A stretch of 61,071 bases of DNA from Candidatus Saganbacteria bacterium (GCA_016223205.1 JACRPM010000001.1:1-61071); one strand, 5' to 3'. Positions 11,346-19,754 are shown, counted from the first letter of the stretch. Numbers and translations: made by a program. The notes: generated from the letters alone by a model not told the origin.

Positions 11346-12124
11346 TTTATATCCTCCGCATTAAAGACCGGCCCATCCTCGCAGACCATTTTATAACCGT
11401 TTTTCGTCTCTATGGCACAGCCCTTACAGGCGCCCAGCCCGCAGGCCATCCAGGCCTCGAGAGACACTTGTGCGTCGATCTTTTTTTGCTGGGCGATCTC
11501 GGCGATGACTTTGAGCATGGCATGTGGGCCGCAGGCATAGAGCGTAGAACGTGGAGCGTCGAGCGTGGAAAGTTGGGTATCGATAAAATGGACCAGTAGA
11601 TCGGTTATCAGGCCTTTGCTTCCCGAACTTCCATCCTCGGTTGCGACGATCACCTGACACCCCATCTGCCGGAAATCCTCTTCTTGCGACACCTGTTCAT
11701 GGGTCTTGGCGCCGATGAAAACATAGACCGCTTTGGTCTTTTTAATTGCTTGCTCGGCCAGAAATCTTAAGGGGGCAATTCCCATCCCGCCGGCTGCCAG
11801 CAGAGCGATCTTTTTATCGATCTTAAAACCAGAGCCCAGCGGGCCCAGCACGCTCAATTCTTCGCCAATCTTGATCCTGGACAGCATTTCCGTGCCCTGG
11901 CCGACGATCTCGTAAAGCAATTCAAAGGTCTTTTTGGCAGGATCTACCCGATGCAGGGAAATTGGGCGGCGCAGCAGGGGATCGGTGTCGTTTGAGACCC
12001 TAACTTCCACGAACTGTCCCGGCAGGCCGTGGGAGGCGATATAGTCCGAGGCCAGGGTCAGTTTAAAATAGGTGGAGTTGAGTTTTTGGTGGTCCAAAAC
12101 GAGGCATTTTTGCTGGATCGGCAT
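11339..12124 (-). CDS. pyrK: dihydroorotate dehydrogenase electron-transfer subunit
   Basis: Ferredoxin-reductase-type protein that carries electrons from PyrD to NAD+. It has an FAD domain (GQFVEVR, RRPISL), an NAD domain (AAGGMGIAPLRFLAE, YACGPHAML) and the C-terminal [2Fe-2S] cysteines in ACGLGACKGC plus MVCEDGPVF. 261 residues. Between the NAD-domain strands the sequence THIDTQLSTLDAPRSTLYA-like loop (about residues 178-196) is coded by a low-complexity tract at 11541-11568 that is common between genes in such genomes and looks inserted in frame. Divergent from the sigma-factor operon with overlapping promoters. Confidence 0.93.
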   Translation of the reverse strand: MPIQQKCLVLDHQKLNSTYFKLTLASDYIASHGLPGQFVEVRVSNDTDPLLRRPISLHRVDPAKKTFELLYEIVGQGTEMLSRIKIGEELSVLGPLGSGFKIDKKIALLAAGGMGIAPLRFLAEQAIKKTKAVYVFIGAKTHEQVSQEEDFRQMGCQVIVATEDGSSGSKGLITDLLVHFIDTQLSTLDAPRSTLYACGPHAMLKVIAEIAQQKKIDAQVSLEAWMACGLGACKGCAIETKNGYKMVCEDGPVFNAEDIKW

Positions 12125-12130
12125 ATTTCC

Positions 12131-12159
12131 TTGTAATTATATCATAGATTTGTTAAAAT
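12131..12159 (+). promoter_or_regulatory. sigma70-type promoter of the fliA operon, overlapping the pyrK promoter
   Basis: TTGTAA (12131-12136), 17 bases, TAAAAT (12154-12159). Seven bases later comes the GTG at 12167, so the transcript is probably leaderless. On the other strand a TATAAT for pyrK lies at 12136-12141 and overlaps this -35 box, so the two divergent transcripts should compete. Confidence 0.65.
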
Positions 12160-12166
12160 TCATCTT

Positions 12167-12385
12167 GTGAGCGAAAAAAGGATATCCGGCGCTTCCTCCC
12201 GCAGTTCGGGGCCTATCGGGAGAATGGGCCCGGCGGTGCCGGCAGGGGTTTCGCCCATTCTGCGCCGCTTCTGGGATTACGCCCGGGATACCGCCAAAAA
12301 ATTCAGCAAACACCTTCTGGATCCCGACAAATACGAGGACGAATTCCTGCAGATCATCCGGCGGGACTTCGAAAAGTGGGAATAA
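12167..12385 (+). CDS. small protein co-transcribed with fliA; possible FlgM-like anti-sigma factor
   Basis: 72 residues from a GTG. Residues 1-27 are Ser/Gly/Pro/Arg-rich and likely disordered; residues 28-72 should form two or three amphipathic helices (ILRRFWDYARDTAKKFSKHLL, EDEFLQIIRRDFEKWE). The stop is directly followed by the sigma28 ATG, so the two are translationally coupled. FlgM, the exported anti-sigma28, is also small with a disordered N-terminus and helical C-terminus, but no FlgM signature can be recognised. A sigma28 partner role is therefore inference from position. The N-terminal composition resembles that of the proteins expressed from the sigma28-like promoters. Confidence 0.7.
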   Translation: MSEKRISGASSRSSGPIGRMGPAVPAGVSPILRRFWDYARDTAKKFSKHLLDPDKYEDEFLQIIRRDFEKWE

Positions 12386-12967
12386 ATGATCAGTAAACAA
12401 GAAGTTGAAGACCGCATTGTATCGATCGTGAGGAACCGGTTCCTCAAGTATTCGGACGAGGTGTTGGAGAAATACAAGAACCAGATCCAGTCTGCGGTGC
12501 GCTGGTATATCTCCACTTTGCCCTCCCACATTGCCAATTCCGAAGGCGACGACCTGGGCTCCGAAGCCAAGATCGCCTTTGTGGACGCGCTTAAGACCTG
12601 GGATCCCCGCAAGGGGGAGCTGTGGCCGTATGTCTCGATCCGCGTCAAGGGTTCGATGCAGGATTACCTGCGCAAGAAGAAGATGGACCAGATCTCGGGG
12701 ATGTACGAGTGGATCAACTCCGCGGCCTACGTTTACCTGGCCTTTAACAAGGAAGCGGTGGTCTCGGATAACGTCGACGACATTCTGCACGTTGACGTGG
12801 CCTTAAAGGTCCTAGACGACAAGGAAAAGGCGGTGGTGGAGAAATATTACAAGAAGGATAAGACCTTTAAGGAGATCGGCAAGGAGATCGGGCTATCGGA
12901 GTCCCAGGTCAGCCGCATCTGCAAAGAAGCCACGCGCAAAATGCGCAAGGCGATCAAGCACGAGTAA
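12386..12967 (+). CDS. fliA: flagellar-type RNA polymerase sigma factor (sigma28/FliA family)
   Basis: 193 residues. Region 2 spans about 45-95, with GSEAKIAFVDALKTWDPRKGELWPYVSIRVKGSMQDYLRKKK, matching the FliA pattern of a short helix pair, YDPxxG, Y..IRIKGAMxDxLR. Region 4 spans about 135-190, with LDDKEKAVVEKYYKKDKTFKEIGKEIGLSESQVSRICKEATRKMRKAI, a helix-turn-helix that reads the -35 box. The middle (region 3) is short and divergent, and the protein is about 40 residues shorter than E. coli FliA. It is near the flagellar operon and in the same window as twelve sites that match the sigma28 consensus. Direct evidence that it reads those sites is lacking. Confidence 0.88.
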   Translation: MISKQEVEDRIVSIVRNRFLKYSDEVLEKYKNQIQSAVRWYISTLPSHIANSEGDDLGSEAKIAFVDALKTWDPRKGELWPYVSIRVKGSMQDYLRKKKMDQISGMYEWINSAAYVYLAFNKEAVVSDNVDDILHVDVALKVLDDKEKAVVEKYYKKDKTFKEIGKEIGLSESQVSRICKEATRKMRKAIKHE

Positions 12968-12983
12968 AATATGGAGGTGAAAA

Positions 12984-13166
12984 ATGGGATCAATTGTAAG
13001 CCTACTTACTGGTCTTGTAATAGTTGTTTTAGTCTTTGTTATATTTCGCGAATTTGTTTGTTGGTATTTTCGCCTTGTGCTTATTGAGGACAAATTAAAT
13101 AAAATTATTGCTTTGCTTGGCGGAGAAGAGAAGGCAAAGGAATTATTGGTAAAAAAGCCAATTTAA
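12984..13166 (+). CDS. small single-pass membrane protein
   Basis: 60 residues: a hydrophobic helix at about 3-25 (SLLTGLVIVVLVFVIFREFVCWYF), then a short charged cytoplasmic tail with a helix (EDKLNKIIALLGGEEKAKELLV). GGAGGTG lies 8 bases before the ATG. Base composition is clearly more AT-rich than fliA upstream. Similar small proteins are common in uncultivated bacteria, but no function is known. Confidence 0.65.
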   Translation: MGSIVSLLTGLVIVVLVFVIFREFVCWYFRLVLIEDKLNKIIALLGGEEKAKELLVKKPI

Positions 13167-13197
13167 TTAATTGAAATAAACACAGCAGTCTCAAGTA

Positions 13198-13713
13198 TTA
13201 TTCAGAAACTATCACTGTTGAAGCTGGGCCAAACCAAGCTATATGCCAATTAGCCATGATATCTCTTCCTATAAGCAGACCAAAGTTCGTGGGGTCATTG
13301 GGGTTTTCCAAAGCTTTACTTATATCAAAATTCGCTAAATTGCATGACGATATTTGTAGGTTTGGTATTGCCCTCATGTTAGGATAAATGAAACCCAAGT
13401 CAACAGCGTAATTGTTTGTTTCAACATTACCGTTGGCAGTACTCACTTGGCTGCTTCCTATTGGTATTAATTGTAAATGTCTTGCAAGACTTTCAACAAT
13501 TGTTGTTAACCTTGCACCGGTATCAAAATGAGCCATTAAGGTTATTGTGCGTCTGGTAATAGAACTTGGCTGTGTCAAGAATGCGCTTGCAGTAGAAATT
13601 ATAACCGGAACGTTGAAGCCCATTTGGATCAAAGGGACAGGGCTCTGTTCGACTCTACAATCTGGAGGCAAAGGGGTACTCGGATTGAAACTTGTCTGGT
13701 AGAAATGCGACAT
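13198..13713 (-). CDS. retropepsin-like aspartic protease-fold protein
   Basis: 171 residues. The catalytic-type motif FDTGA (Asp64) is followed by the retropepsin pattern TTIVESLARHLQLIPIG and, near the C-terminus, the hydrophobic-Gly motif LLIGRDIMANW, typical of single-domain pepsin-fold proteins that act as dimers. No signal peptide is seen. It follows the 80-residue gene by 2 bases; such pairs are common in bacteria, often as accessory genes. Low GC suggests separate ancestry from the neighbours. Substrate unknown. Confidence 0.8.
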   Translation of the reverse strand: MSHFYQTSFNPSTPLPPDCRVEQSPVPLIQMGFNVPVIISTASAFLTQPSSITRRTITLMAHFDTGARLTTIVESLARHLQLIPIGSSQVSTANGNVETNNYAVDLGFIYPNMRAIPNLQISSCNLANFDISKALENPNDPTNFGLLIGRDIMANWHIAWFGPASTVIVSE

Positions 13714-13715
13714 CC

Positions 13716-13958
13716 TTAAACGGCTGCCCTAATAAAATTTACGACTTTTGTTTCATCTACTACTTGCTGAATAATAAATTCTTCATTAGGGAATGTAGCC
13801 ACTGCGTATTCCAATGCTGAATTGAATGTGTCAAAAACATTTTTTATCTCTTTATTAGAGATAACTAAATATTTGTCTTTATATGTTGGATTTGACAATA
13901 ATTCTAGAAGCTTTGATTTAAAAAAGTTGAGGTTTTCTTCCTTCCTACTCACGCTCAT
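13716..13958 (-). CDS. DUF5678-like small partner of the aspartic protease
   Basis: 80 residues. The core DKYLVISNKEIKNVFDTFNSALEYAVATFPNEEFIIQQV resembles small domains of the DUF5678 type (a strand, a short helix for the item being carried, and another strand) that are often coded next to retropepsin-like proteins. AGAGGTGG precedes the ATG. Family assignment is by pattern only and the function is unknown. Confidence 0.6.
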   Translation of the reverse strand: MSVSRKEENLNFFKSKLLELLSNPTYKDKYLVISNKEIKNVFDTFNSALEYAVATFPNEEFIIQQVVDETKVVNFIRAAV

Positions 13959-14175
13959 ATTTTACCACCTCTTAATGATCTTTTCAATAGGTTCTACCAT
14001 ATATCTTATCGTCAAAAAGCTCACAAAAATTGCACTATATCTCCGAGCATTAATCTTTACTATTCATCATAAAATGCATTAATACGCGCTGTTGGGATTC
14101 CTGCCAAGGCAAGAAATCTGATCGCGCAATAATCGCGCAGAAGTTCTGTGTTTCCCAAACCAGCTATATAAAAAA
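13959..14175. other. intergenic region without recognised feature
   Basis: AT-rich spacer between the protease pair and the tRNA cluster. Apart from a short GCGC-flanked repeat near 14118-14140 nothing can be assigned. Confidence 0.5.
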
Positions 14176-14252
14176 TGGTGCGCGCTACTGGGTTCGAACC
14201 AGTGACCCCTTGCCTGTCAAGCAAGTACTCTAACCAACTGAGCTAAGCGCGC
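14176..14252 (-). tRNA. tRNA-Val (GAC)
   Basis: Complete cloverleaf: acceptor GCGCGCT with AGCGCGC, anticodon loop TTGACAG (anticodon GAC), T-arm with TTCGAAC. The 3' CCA is encoded, unlike in the neighbouring tRNAs. Confidence 0.93.
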
Positions 14253-14259
14253 ATTAAAA

Positions 14260-14331
14260 AGGCGCGGGGCGGATTCGAACCGCCGCATCGCGGTTTTGCA
14301 GACCGCTCCCTTGCCGCTTGGGTACCGCGCC
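14260..14331 (-). tRNA. tRNA-Cys (GCA)
   Basis: Acceptor GGCGCGG with CCGCGCC; anticodon loop CTGCAAA gives GCA; T-loop TTCGAAT. No CCA is encoded. Confidence 0.93.
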
Positions 14332-14341
14332 ACGAAATAAA

Positions 14342-14414
14342 AGCGGGAGACGAGGCTCGAACTCGCGACCCTCAGCTTGGGAAGCTGATGCTCTACCAAC
14401 TGAGCTACTCCCGC
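14342..14414 (-). tRNA. tRNA-Gly (CCC)
   Basis: Acceptor GCGGGAG with CTCCCGC; anticodon stem TCAGC/GCTGA with loop TTCCCAA gives CCC. No CCA is encoded. Confidence 0.92.
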
Positions 14415-14435
14415 TTAAAAACATTGAATTATACC

Positions 14436-14457
14436 ATATTTTTAGTGTAGAATTCCT
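14436..14457 (+). repeat. promoter-like direct repeat flanking the Fic gene (copy 1 of 2)
   Basis: ATATTTTTAGTGTAGAATTC plus CT. Copy 2 at 15612-15633 matches at 20 of 22 bases. Both contain TAGAAT, seven bases before a start-like codon. Together they bracket the Fic gene, suggesting that it was inserted into or duplicated the promoter of the DUF362 gene. Confidence 0.6.
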
Positions 14458-14528
14458 GGCATGAAGAGCGATCTCATTTAAGTTCATTGCGGTCCTGATC
14501 GTCTTTGGGTCTTCTTGCTCAATCTGCC

Positions 14529-14570
14529 TTGACACAACCCTTGACACATACTTGACACAAATGTTATACT
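14529..14570 (+). promoter_or_regulatory. Fic gene promoter with three TTGACAC repeats
   Basis: TTGACA occurs at 14529, 14541 and 14552, each followed by C. The second is 18 bases from TATACT (14565-14570) and forms a good sigma70 promoter. The extra copies may be operator sites. Only 10 bases separate the -10 from the ATG. Confidence 0.6.
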
Positions 14571-14580
14571 TCCCCCAGCT

Positions 14581-15603
14581 ATGTACCAGCCCATTTTTCG
14601 CATAACCCCATATCTATTAAAGCTGATCAGCCAGGCCAGCGAGCTGAAAAGCTGGATCGAAGGCGCAACCCTGCAGGTGGCCTGGCTGCCCTTACTGCAA
14701 AAGGAAGCGCGCATCCGGTCGACACACTCCTCAACCTCGATCGAAGGCAATCCTCTCTCCCTGCCACAGGTGCAAGCCCTCGCCAACGGGCAGAAGGTCG
14801 GAGCCCCGCGAGCATACGAGCAAGAAGTTGAAAATTACCTCAAAGCCATGCGCTGGGTGGAAAAAAAGAAAGGGATAAGGATCGAAGAAAAGGAACTGCT
14901 CCAATTACATGCGATCATCATGGAGGGCCTGATATCCGGGGAAAAACTCGGGAAATATAAGGATAGGCAAAATTATGTCATTAACGAAAAAAACATTACG
15001 ATCTATACGCCTCCTTCACCGTCGGAAACTCCGCGCCTGATGAAAGAACTATTCGAGTGGTTGAATTCCAAAGAGACGGCGCAGCTGCACGGCATTTTGG
15101 TTTGCGCTATTCTCCATCATCGGCTGGTTTCGGTACACCCATTCCCGGACGGCAACGGACGCTCATCCAGGGCGCTGGGGAGTTTAATTCTTTATAAGAG
15201 AGATTTTGACAGCCGGCATATATTTTCGCTTGACGATTATTTCGCCGGCAACCGCAAGTTTTACTACGAAAAGATCCAGCAGGCCCGTGAACTGGACGAT
15301 GATCTCACCCCCTGGATCGAATATGTGGCCGAAGGGGTCATCGCTACCCTGAAAAATACCAGGCAAAGGATCGAAGAGCTTCAACTCTCCCCGACCGGTA
15401 AGCTTTACCTTTCAGCGCGGCAGGAAGAGATCATCCGGCTATTGAAAAGCAGTCCTCGGCTAAGCGGCGCGGAAATTATCAAGAATCTCAAAGTTTCCCG
15501 CTCGCGGATCAACCAATTGCTGATCCCCTTGATCAAGAATGGCGTGGTGGTGAAAGAAGGTCTAAGCAAAGCCACCCGGTACCGGTTGGGGGGATCCCAC
15601 TAG
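14581..15603 (+). CDS. class II Fic protein with C-terminal winged helix
   Basis: 340 residues. The inhibitory helix motif STSIEGNP (about 51-58) precedes the Fic core, so this is a class II, self-inhibited Fic. The active site HPFPDGNGRSSR (about 187-198) keeps the catalytic His, the Asp, the anion-binding GNGR and the final Arg, so AMP transfer or another nucleotide transfer is likely. The C-terminal 70 residues form a winged helix (LSARQEEIIRLLKSSPRLSGAEIIKNLKVSRSRINQLL), suggesting DNA binding and autoregulation. The gene lies between a tRNA cluster and the DUF362 gene, flanked by two copies of a promoter-like repeat, which suggests acquisition. Confidence 0.93.
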   Translation: MYQPIFRITPYLLKLISQASELKSWIEGATLQVAWLPLLQKEARIRSTHSSTSIEGNPLSLPQVQALANGQKVGAPRAYEQEVENYLKAMRWVEKKKGIRIEEKELLQLHAIIMEGLISGEKLGKYKDRQNYVINEKNITIYTPPSPSETPRLMKELFEWLNSKETAQLHGILVCAILHHRLVSVHPFPDGNGRSSRALGSLILYKRDFDSRHIFSLDDYFAGNRKFYYEKIQQARELDDDLTPWIEYVAEGVIATLKNTRQRIEELQLSPTGKLYLSARQEEIIRLLKSSPRLSGAEIIKNLKVSRSRINQLLIPLIKNGVVVKEGLSKATRYRLGGSH

Positions 15604-15611
15604 CGCGCACT

Positions 15612-15633
15612 ATATTTTTGGTGTAGAATTTCT
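15612..15633 (+). repeat. promoter-like direct repeat flanking the Fic gene (copy 2 of 2)
   Basis: ATATTTTTGGTGTAGAATTT plus CT, 20 of 22 bases identical to 14436-14457. Its TAGAAT (15624-15629) is the probable -10 box of the DUF362 gene. Confidence 0.6.
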
Positions 15634-15642
15634 CGGTTGCTT

Positions 15643-16596
15643 ATGCGGTTTATATTGCTATTGGTTGTGCTTATAAGTTTGCAACAAAGCGCTTCGGCCG
15701 CGAAGGTCTATATCGTCAAAACCGCCGACCGGGAGGCCGGCCTTAAGGCGCTTTTTCAAAATCATCCTTTACCCGATCTCAAGGGAAAGAAAGTCATCAT
15801 CAAGCCCAACTTCAACAGCGACGACCCTTTTCCCGCCACCACCCATCTCGACACCTTAAGGTTCGTGATCCGGGCCGTCAAGGAAAAGTCCCCCGCCTCC
15901 CTCACTATAATGGAACGCAGCGGGATGGGGGATACTGAAGAGGTCCTACTTAACCGCCGGGTTTATAACCTGGCGCGGGAAGAAGAGGTTGAGGTCGTGG
16001 ACCTCGATAAGCTTAAACAGGCGGAGTGGGTGGAAAGGGGAAGGGGAGAAACGCACTGGTCGAGGGGCTTTTTGGTACCCAAGGAGCTTTTAGCGGCCGA
16101 TTATGTCATTAACCTGGCCTGCTTAAAGTCCCACCGCTTCGGCGGTGACTTTACGATGTCGCTCAAGAACAACGTGGGTTTGGCGGCCAAGTGGGACGGC
16201 CTGTACAACTACATGTGGGAATTGCATGTTTCCCCGAGCCAGCGCCTGATGATCGCGGAAATAAACAAATATATCCCCTGTAACTTGGTCATTATCGACG
16301 GCCTTAAGGGATTTGCGACCGACGGGCCGGAAAAAGGACGGCTGATCGAACCGAATTTGATGATCCTCTCCGAAGATAGGGTGGCGGCGGACGCGGTGGG
16401 GGTGGCGACTTTGCGGCTCTACGGCACAACCGCCAAGGTTACCCAGGGCAAGATATTTGACCAGGAGCAAATCAAGCGCGCCGGGGAACTGGGCGTGGGA
16501 ATCAAGTCGGCGGAGGAGATCGAATTGGTCCCGGCTAACAAGGGAGCCGAAGAGCTTATCTCTCGAGTGAAACCATTCCTATCGACTGCACCTTGA
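15643..16596 (+). CDS. exported DUF362-family protein
   Basis: About 317 residues. An N-terminal signal peptide (MRFILLLVVLISLQQSASA) is followed by a DUF362 domain: KVYIVKTADREAGLKALF, KGKKVIIKPNFN, LKSHRFGGDFTMSLKNNVG and IIDGLKGF. DUF362 proteins are often fused to ferredoxin domains, but no cysteine cluster is present here. Biochemical role unknown. An in-frame TTG at 15637 lies exactly 7 bases after the -10 box and could be the leaderless start; the ATG at 15643 gives a normal signal peptide. The 3' end overlaps flhA by 41 bases on the opposite strand. Confidence 0.85.
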   Translation: MRFILLLVVLISLQQSASAAKVYIVKTADREAGLKALFQNHPLPDLKGKKVIIKPNFNSDDPFPATTHLDTLRFVIRAVKEKSPASLTIMERSGMGDTEEVLLNRRVYNLAREEEVEVVDLDKLKQAEWVERGRGETHWSRGFLVPKELLAADYVINLACLKSHRFGGDFTMSLKNNVGLAAKWDGLYNYMWELHVSPSQRLMIAEINKYIPCNLVIIDGLKGFATDGPEKGRLIEPNLMILSEDRVAADAVGVATLRLYGTTAKVTQGKIFDQEQIKRAGELGVGIKSAEEIELVPANKGAEELISRVKPFLSTAP

Positions 16597-18643
16597 CCTG
16601 CGGGACGATCTCGTTATAGGACAAAACCGCCACGTCGGGGAAGCTTCTTTCGATGAAGCGTTTAAAGTGCGGGCGCAGGCGCGGGGAACACAGGATCACC
16701 GGCTTGTTCTTCATTTTCTTGAAGTTGGCGATGTGCCGCTGGATCTGTAATAGAATTCTCTCTCCCACGTTGGGATCCACCGCGAGGAAGGAGCCGTATT
16801 CGCTCTGATGGATGGCCCCGATCAGGGTCTCCTCGAGAGCCGGATCGATGGTCACCACCGTGATCACCCCATTCTTGTCGGAGTAAGATTCACATATCTG
16901 CCGGGCCAGGGATTGACGCACGTACTCGGTCAGCACGTTGATGTCGCGGGAAAGATGGGCGTAATCGGCTAACCTTTCAAGAATGGTAGAAAGATCTCGA
17001 ATGGATACCCTTTCCCGGACCAGCAATTGCAGGACTTTATGCACCTGTCCCAAAGACAAGAGGTCGGGGATAAGTTCGCGCACGATGGCGGCATTGGTGT
17101 TCTTCACCAGCTCGATCAGCGACTGCACGTTCTGCCGGGTCATGATCTCGTCGGCGTAACGCTTGATGATCTCGTTAAAATGCGTGGAAATGGCTTCGAC
17201 CGGGTCCATGGAAGGGATGCTCTGCTTCTGGATCTCGGGGAGCAGGTCGTCCGGCACCCAGGTGACCGGATCGTTGCTCACCGGATCGCGGCTTTCGACC
17301 CCTCCCAGTTTCTTGGCCTTGGCGTCGGCCAATCTCATAGCTATCCGGTGATGTCCCATCAGGGCTTCGCCGGTCGAGACCTTGGTCCCCCTTATTTCCA
17401 ATACATACTGGTTGGGGGGAAGCGACAGGTCGTCCATCACCCGAACTCCGGGTATCACAAATCCCAGCTCCTGGCCGATCTGGTAGCGGATAAGCGTTAT
17501 CCGCTCGAGTAGCGCCCCCTTTTGTCCCGGATCGATCAAGGGGATCAGGTTGCGGCCGGCTTTTAAAGATAGGGGATCCAGGCCCAAAGTCCCCAGGATG
17601 CTTTCCGGCTTCTTGAGCGTTTCCTTGCCGGTCACATCCTCTTTGATCATCTTGGCTTCTTCCTGGCGGCTGCGGGATTGGATCAAGACCACGGCCAAAA
17701 TACCCATCAATCCCGCCAGGAGCATAAAGGGGATGGTGGGCAGTCCCGGAACCACCGCAAAAATGAAAAGTATCAGCGAAACAAAAGCGAAAGCCCGTGG
17801 CTGGGCAAAGACCTGCGTCGCCAAATCCGTCCCTAAACTCATCTCCGAAGCCGACTTGGTGATGACCAGGCCGGTGGCCACCGAGACCACCAGCGCCGTG
17901 ATCGTGGCTACCAGTCCGGCTCCGACAGTAAGCGAAGCAAAAGTAGTGAGCGCTTCCATGATCCCCATTCCCAGTTGCAGCCAGCCGATCAATATCCCGC
18001 CGATGATATTGACCAAAACGATGATGATGCCGGCGATGGAATCCCCGCGCACGAACTTGTTGGCGCCGTCCATGCTGCCGAAGAAAGTGGCTTCCTGCTC
18101 GATCTTTCTCCGGCGGCCCCGGGCCTCGGTGGCGTCGATGAGTCCCGCGTTAAGGTCCGCGTCGATCGACATTTGCTTGCCGGGCATGGCATCCAGGGTA
18201 AAGCGGGCCGCCACCTCGGCCACGCGCTCGGAGCCCTTGGTTATCACCACGAACTGCACTATCGTGATGATGGTAAAAACGATGACCCCCACGATGTAAT
18301 TGTTCCCCACCACGAAAGTGCCGAAGGCCTGGATGACCGCGCCGGCATAGGCGTTGAGCAGCAGCAGCCGGGAAGAGGCGATGTTAAGTGATAGGCGCAA
18401 AAGAGTTACGACCAAAAGGATCGAAGGGAAGGCCGCGAATTCCAGCGGTTCTTTAAGATACATGGCCACTATAAGTATCAAGAGCGAAAAGGCGATGTTC
18501 AAGGTGAGCAGGATGTCCAACAGCCAGGGGGGCAGGGGCACCAGGATCAAGGCGATAATGCCGACCAGGATCATCCCGACAAAAAGGTCGGAAGCAGAGA
18601 ACAGGTCTCGGATCTTTCTTAGATCAAACGCCGGCGCCGCCAT
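16556..18643 (-). CDS. flhA: flagellar export gate protein FlhA
   Basis: 695 residues, the full family length. The N-terminal half holds about eight membrane helices and the conserved FHIPEP-region equivalents (ITKGSERVAEVAARFTLDAMPGKQMSIDADLNAGLIDATEARGRR and EATFFGSMDGANKFVRGDSIAGI). The C-terminal cytoplasmic half (about 340-695) forms the nonameric ring that docks chaperone-substrate complexes. It is the last gene of the flagellar operon and its ATG directly follows the flhB stop. Confidence 0.98.
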   Translation of the reverse strand: MAAPAFDLRKIRDLFSASDLFVGMILVGIIALILVPLPPWLLDILLTLNIAFSLLILIVAMYLKEPLEFAAFPSILLVVTLLRLSLNIASSRLLLLNAYAGAVIQAFGTFVVGNNYIVGVIVFTIITIVQFVVITKGSERVAEVAARFTLDAMPGKQMSIDADLNAGLIDATEARGRRRKIEQEATFFGSMDGANKFVRGDSIAGIIIVLVNIIGGILIGWLQLGMGIMEALTTFASLTVGAGLVATITALVVSVATGLVITKSASEMSLGTDLATQVFAQPRAFAFVSLILFIFAVVPGLPTIPFMLLAGLMGILAVVLIQSRSRQEEAKMIKEDVTGKETLKKPESILGTLGLDPLSLKAGRNLIPLIDPGQKGALLERITLIRYQIGQELGFVIPGVRVMDDLSLPPNQYVLEIRGTKVSTGEALMGHHRIAMRLADAKAKKLGGVESRDPVSNDPVTWVPDDLLPEIQKQSIPSMDPVEAISTHFNEIIKRYADEIMTRQNVQSLIELVKNTNAAIVRELIPDLLSLGQVHKVLQLLVRERVSIRDLSTILERLADYAHLSRDINVLTEYVRQSLARQICESYSDKNGVITVVTIDPALEETLIGAIHQSEYGSFLAVDPNVGERILLQIQRHIANFKKMKNKPVILCSPRLRPHFKRFIERSFPDVAVLSYNEIVPQVKVQSIGMVSLER

Positions 18644-19750
18644 TTATTTCATTATACCACCGAGTGGCGCTTTGCGCCTCTCGGCCCTTTCGCGCTTGAG
18701 CTTGTAGACAAAAGCCAGCACCTCGGCCACCGCCTGGTAAAGTTCGCGCGGGACCTCTTGCAGTAGGGCGGTGGTGCGGAAAATGGAACGGGCCAGGGGC
18801 TCGTTCTCGACTATCGGCACCTGGGCCTCTTCCGCGATGCGGCGGATCTCTTCGGCGATCTTGCGTTCGCCCTTGGCTAAAAGCTGGGGCGCCTTCATGG
18901 CCTGCTGGTTGTAGCGCAGGGCCACGGCAATGTGGGTGGGGTTGGTGACCACGACATCCGCTTGCGGCACCGCCGCCATCATGCGCTGGTAAGCCGCCTG
19001 GCGCTGGAGGTCCCTCATCCTCTGCTTTACCTGCGGATCCCCCTCCAGCCGCTTGTATTCTTCCTTGATCTCCTGCTTGGTCATCTTGAGTCCCCGCATG
19101 TACTCCCAGCGGCGGTATAAATAATCCAATATGGCGACCGCGATGTAAAAGAGACCCACCCGCATGGCTACTTTGTAGGCGATAGAGCCGCCCAGGACCA
19201 GCGCGTCCCAGGGCTGGCCGTCGAGCAATATCACCACAAAGGGCAGGTCTTCCCTAACCGCCACCCAGGTTATATAGAAAACGATCACGATCTTTAATAT
19301 CGATTTGAAGGTCTCGACCAGCCCCTGCAGAGAAAAGATGCGCTTAAAACCCTCAAAAGGGGAGAGGCGCTCGAGTTTGGGGGTGAGCGGGTCCATCGAG
19401 ACCACAAAGCCGGTCTGCAAAACCTCGGCGATGAGCGAAGCCATAAAGGCCACGCCGAAAATGGGCCCCACCGCGAAAACAAAACCCCGCGCCCCGATCA
19501 AAAAAGACGAAGCCACCAGCGAGAGGGAGAATTCCTTGGAATATTCGGGTACCTGGTTAAAGAGCGCCTGCGACATGCCGGCCAGCTCTTTCCACATGAA
19601 CTCCCCGGAATAGCGGAAGGCAAAATAGGTCATAAGCAAAAGGACCGCGGTGGTTATTTCGCGGCTTTTGGCGACCTGGCCTTTTTCGCGCGCCTCACGC
19701 AACCGGTGAGGCGTTGGTTCTTCGCTTTTATCGCCGCCTTCTTCAGCCAT
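18644..19750 (-). CDS. flhB: flagellar export switch protein FlhB
   Basis: 368 residues. Starts with the typical MAEEGGDKSEEPTPHRLREAREKGQVAKS, has four membrane helices, the KxxMTKQEIKEEYKRLEGDP linker and the autocleavage motif NPTH at residues 270-273. Cleavage between Asn and Pro switches export from rod/hook to late substrates such as filament proteins. This is relevant because many putative late-class genes occur in this window. It follows fliR by 4 bases. Confidence 0.98.
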   Translation of the reverse strand: MAEEGGDKSEEPTPHRLREAREKGQVAKSREITTAVLLLMTYFAFRYSGEFMWKELAGMSQALFNQVPEYSKEFSLSLVASSFLIGARGFVFAVGPIFGVAFMASLIAEVLQTGFVVSMDPLTPKLERLSPFEGFKRIFSLQGLVETFKSILKIVIVFYITWVAVREDLPFVVILLDGQPWDALVLGGSIAYKVAMRVGLFYIAVAILDYLYRRWEYMRGLKMTKQEIKEEYKRLEGDPQVKQRMRDLQRQAAYQRMMAAVPQADVVVTNPTHIAVALRYNQQAMKAPQLLAKGERKIAEEIRRIAEEAQVPIVENEPLARSIFRTTALLQEVPRELYQAVAEVLAFVYKLKRERAERRKAPLGGIMK

Positions 19751-19754
19751 TAGC

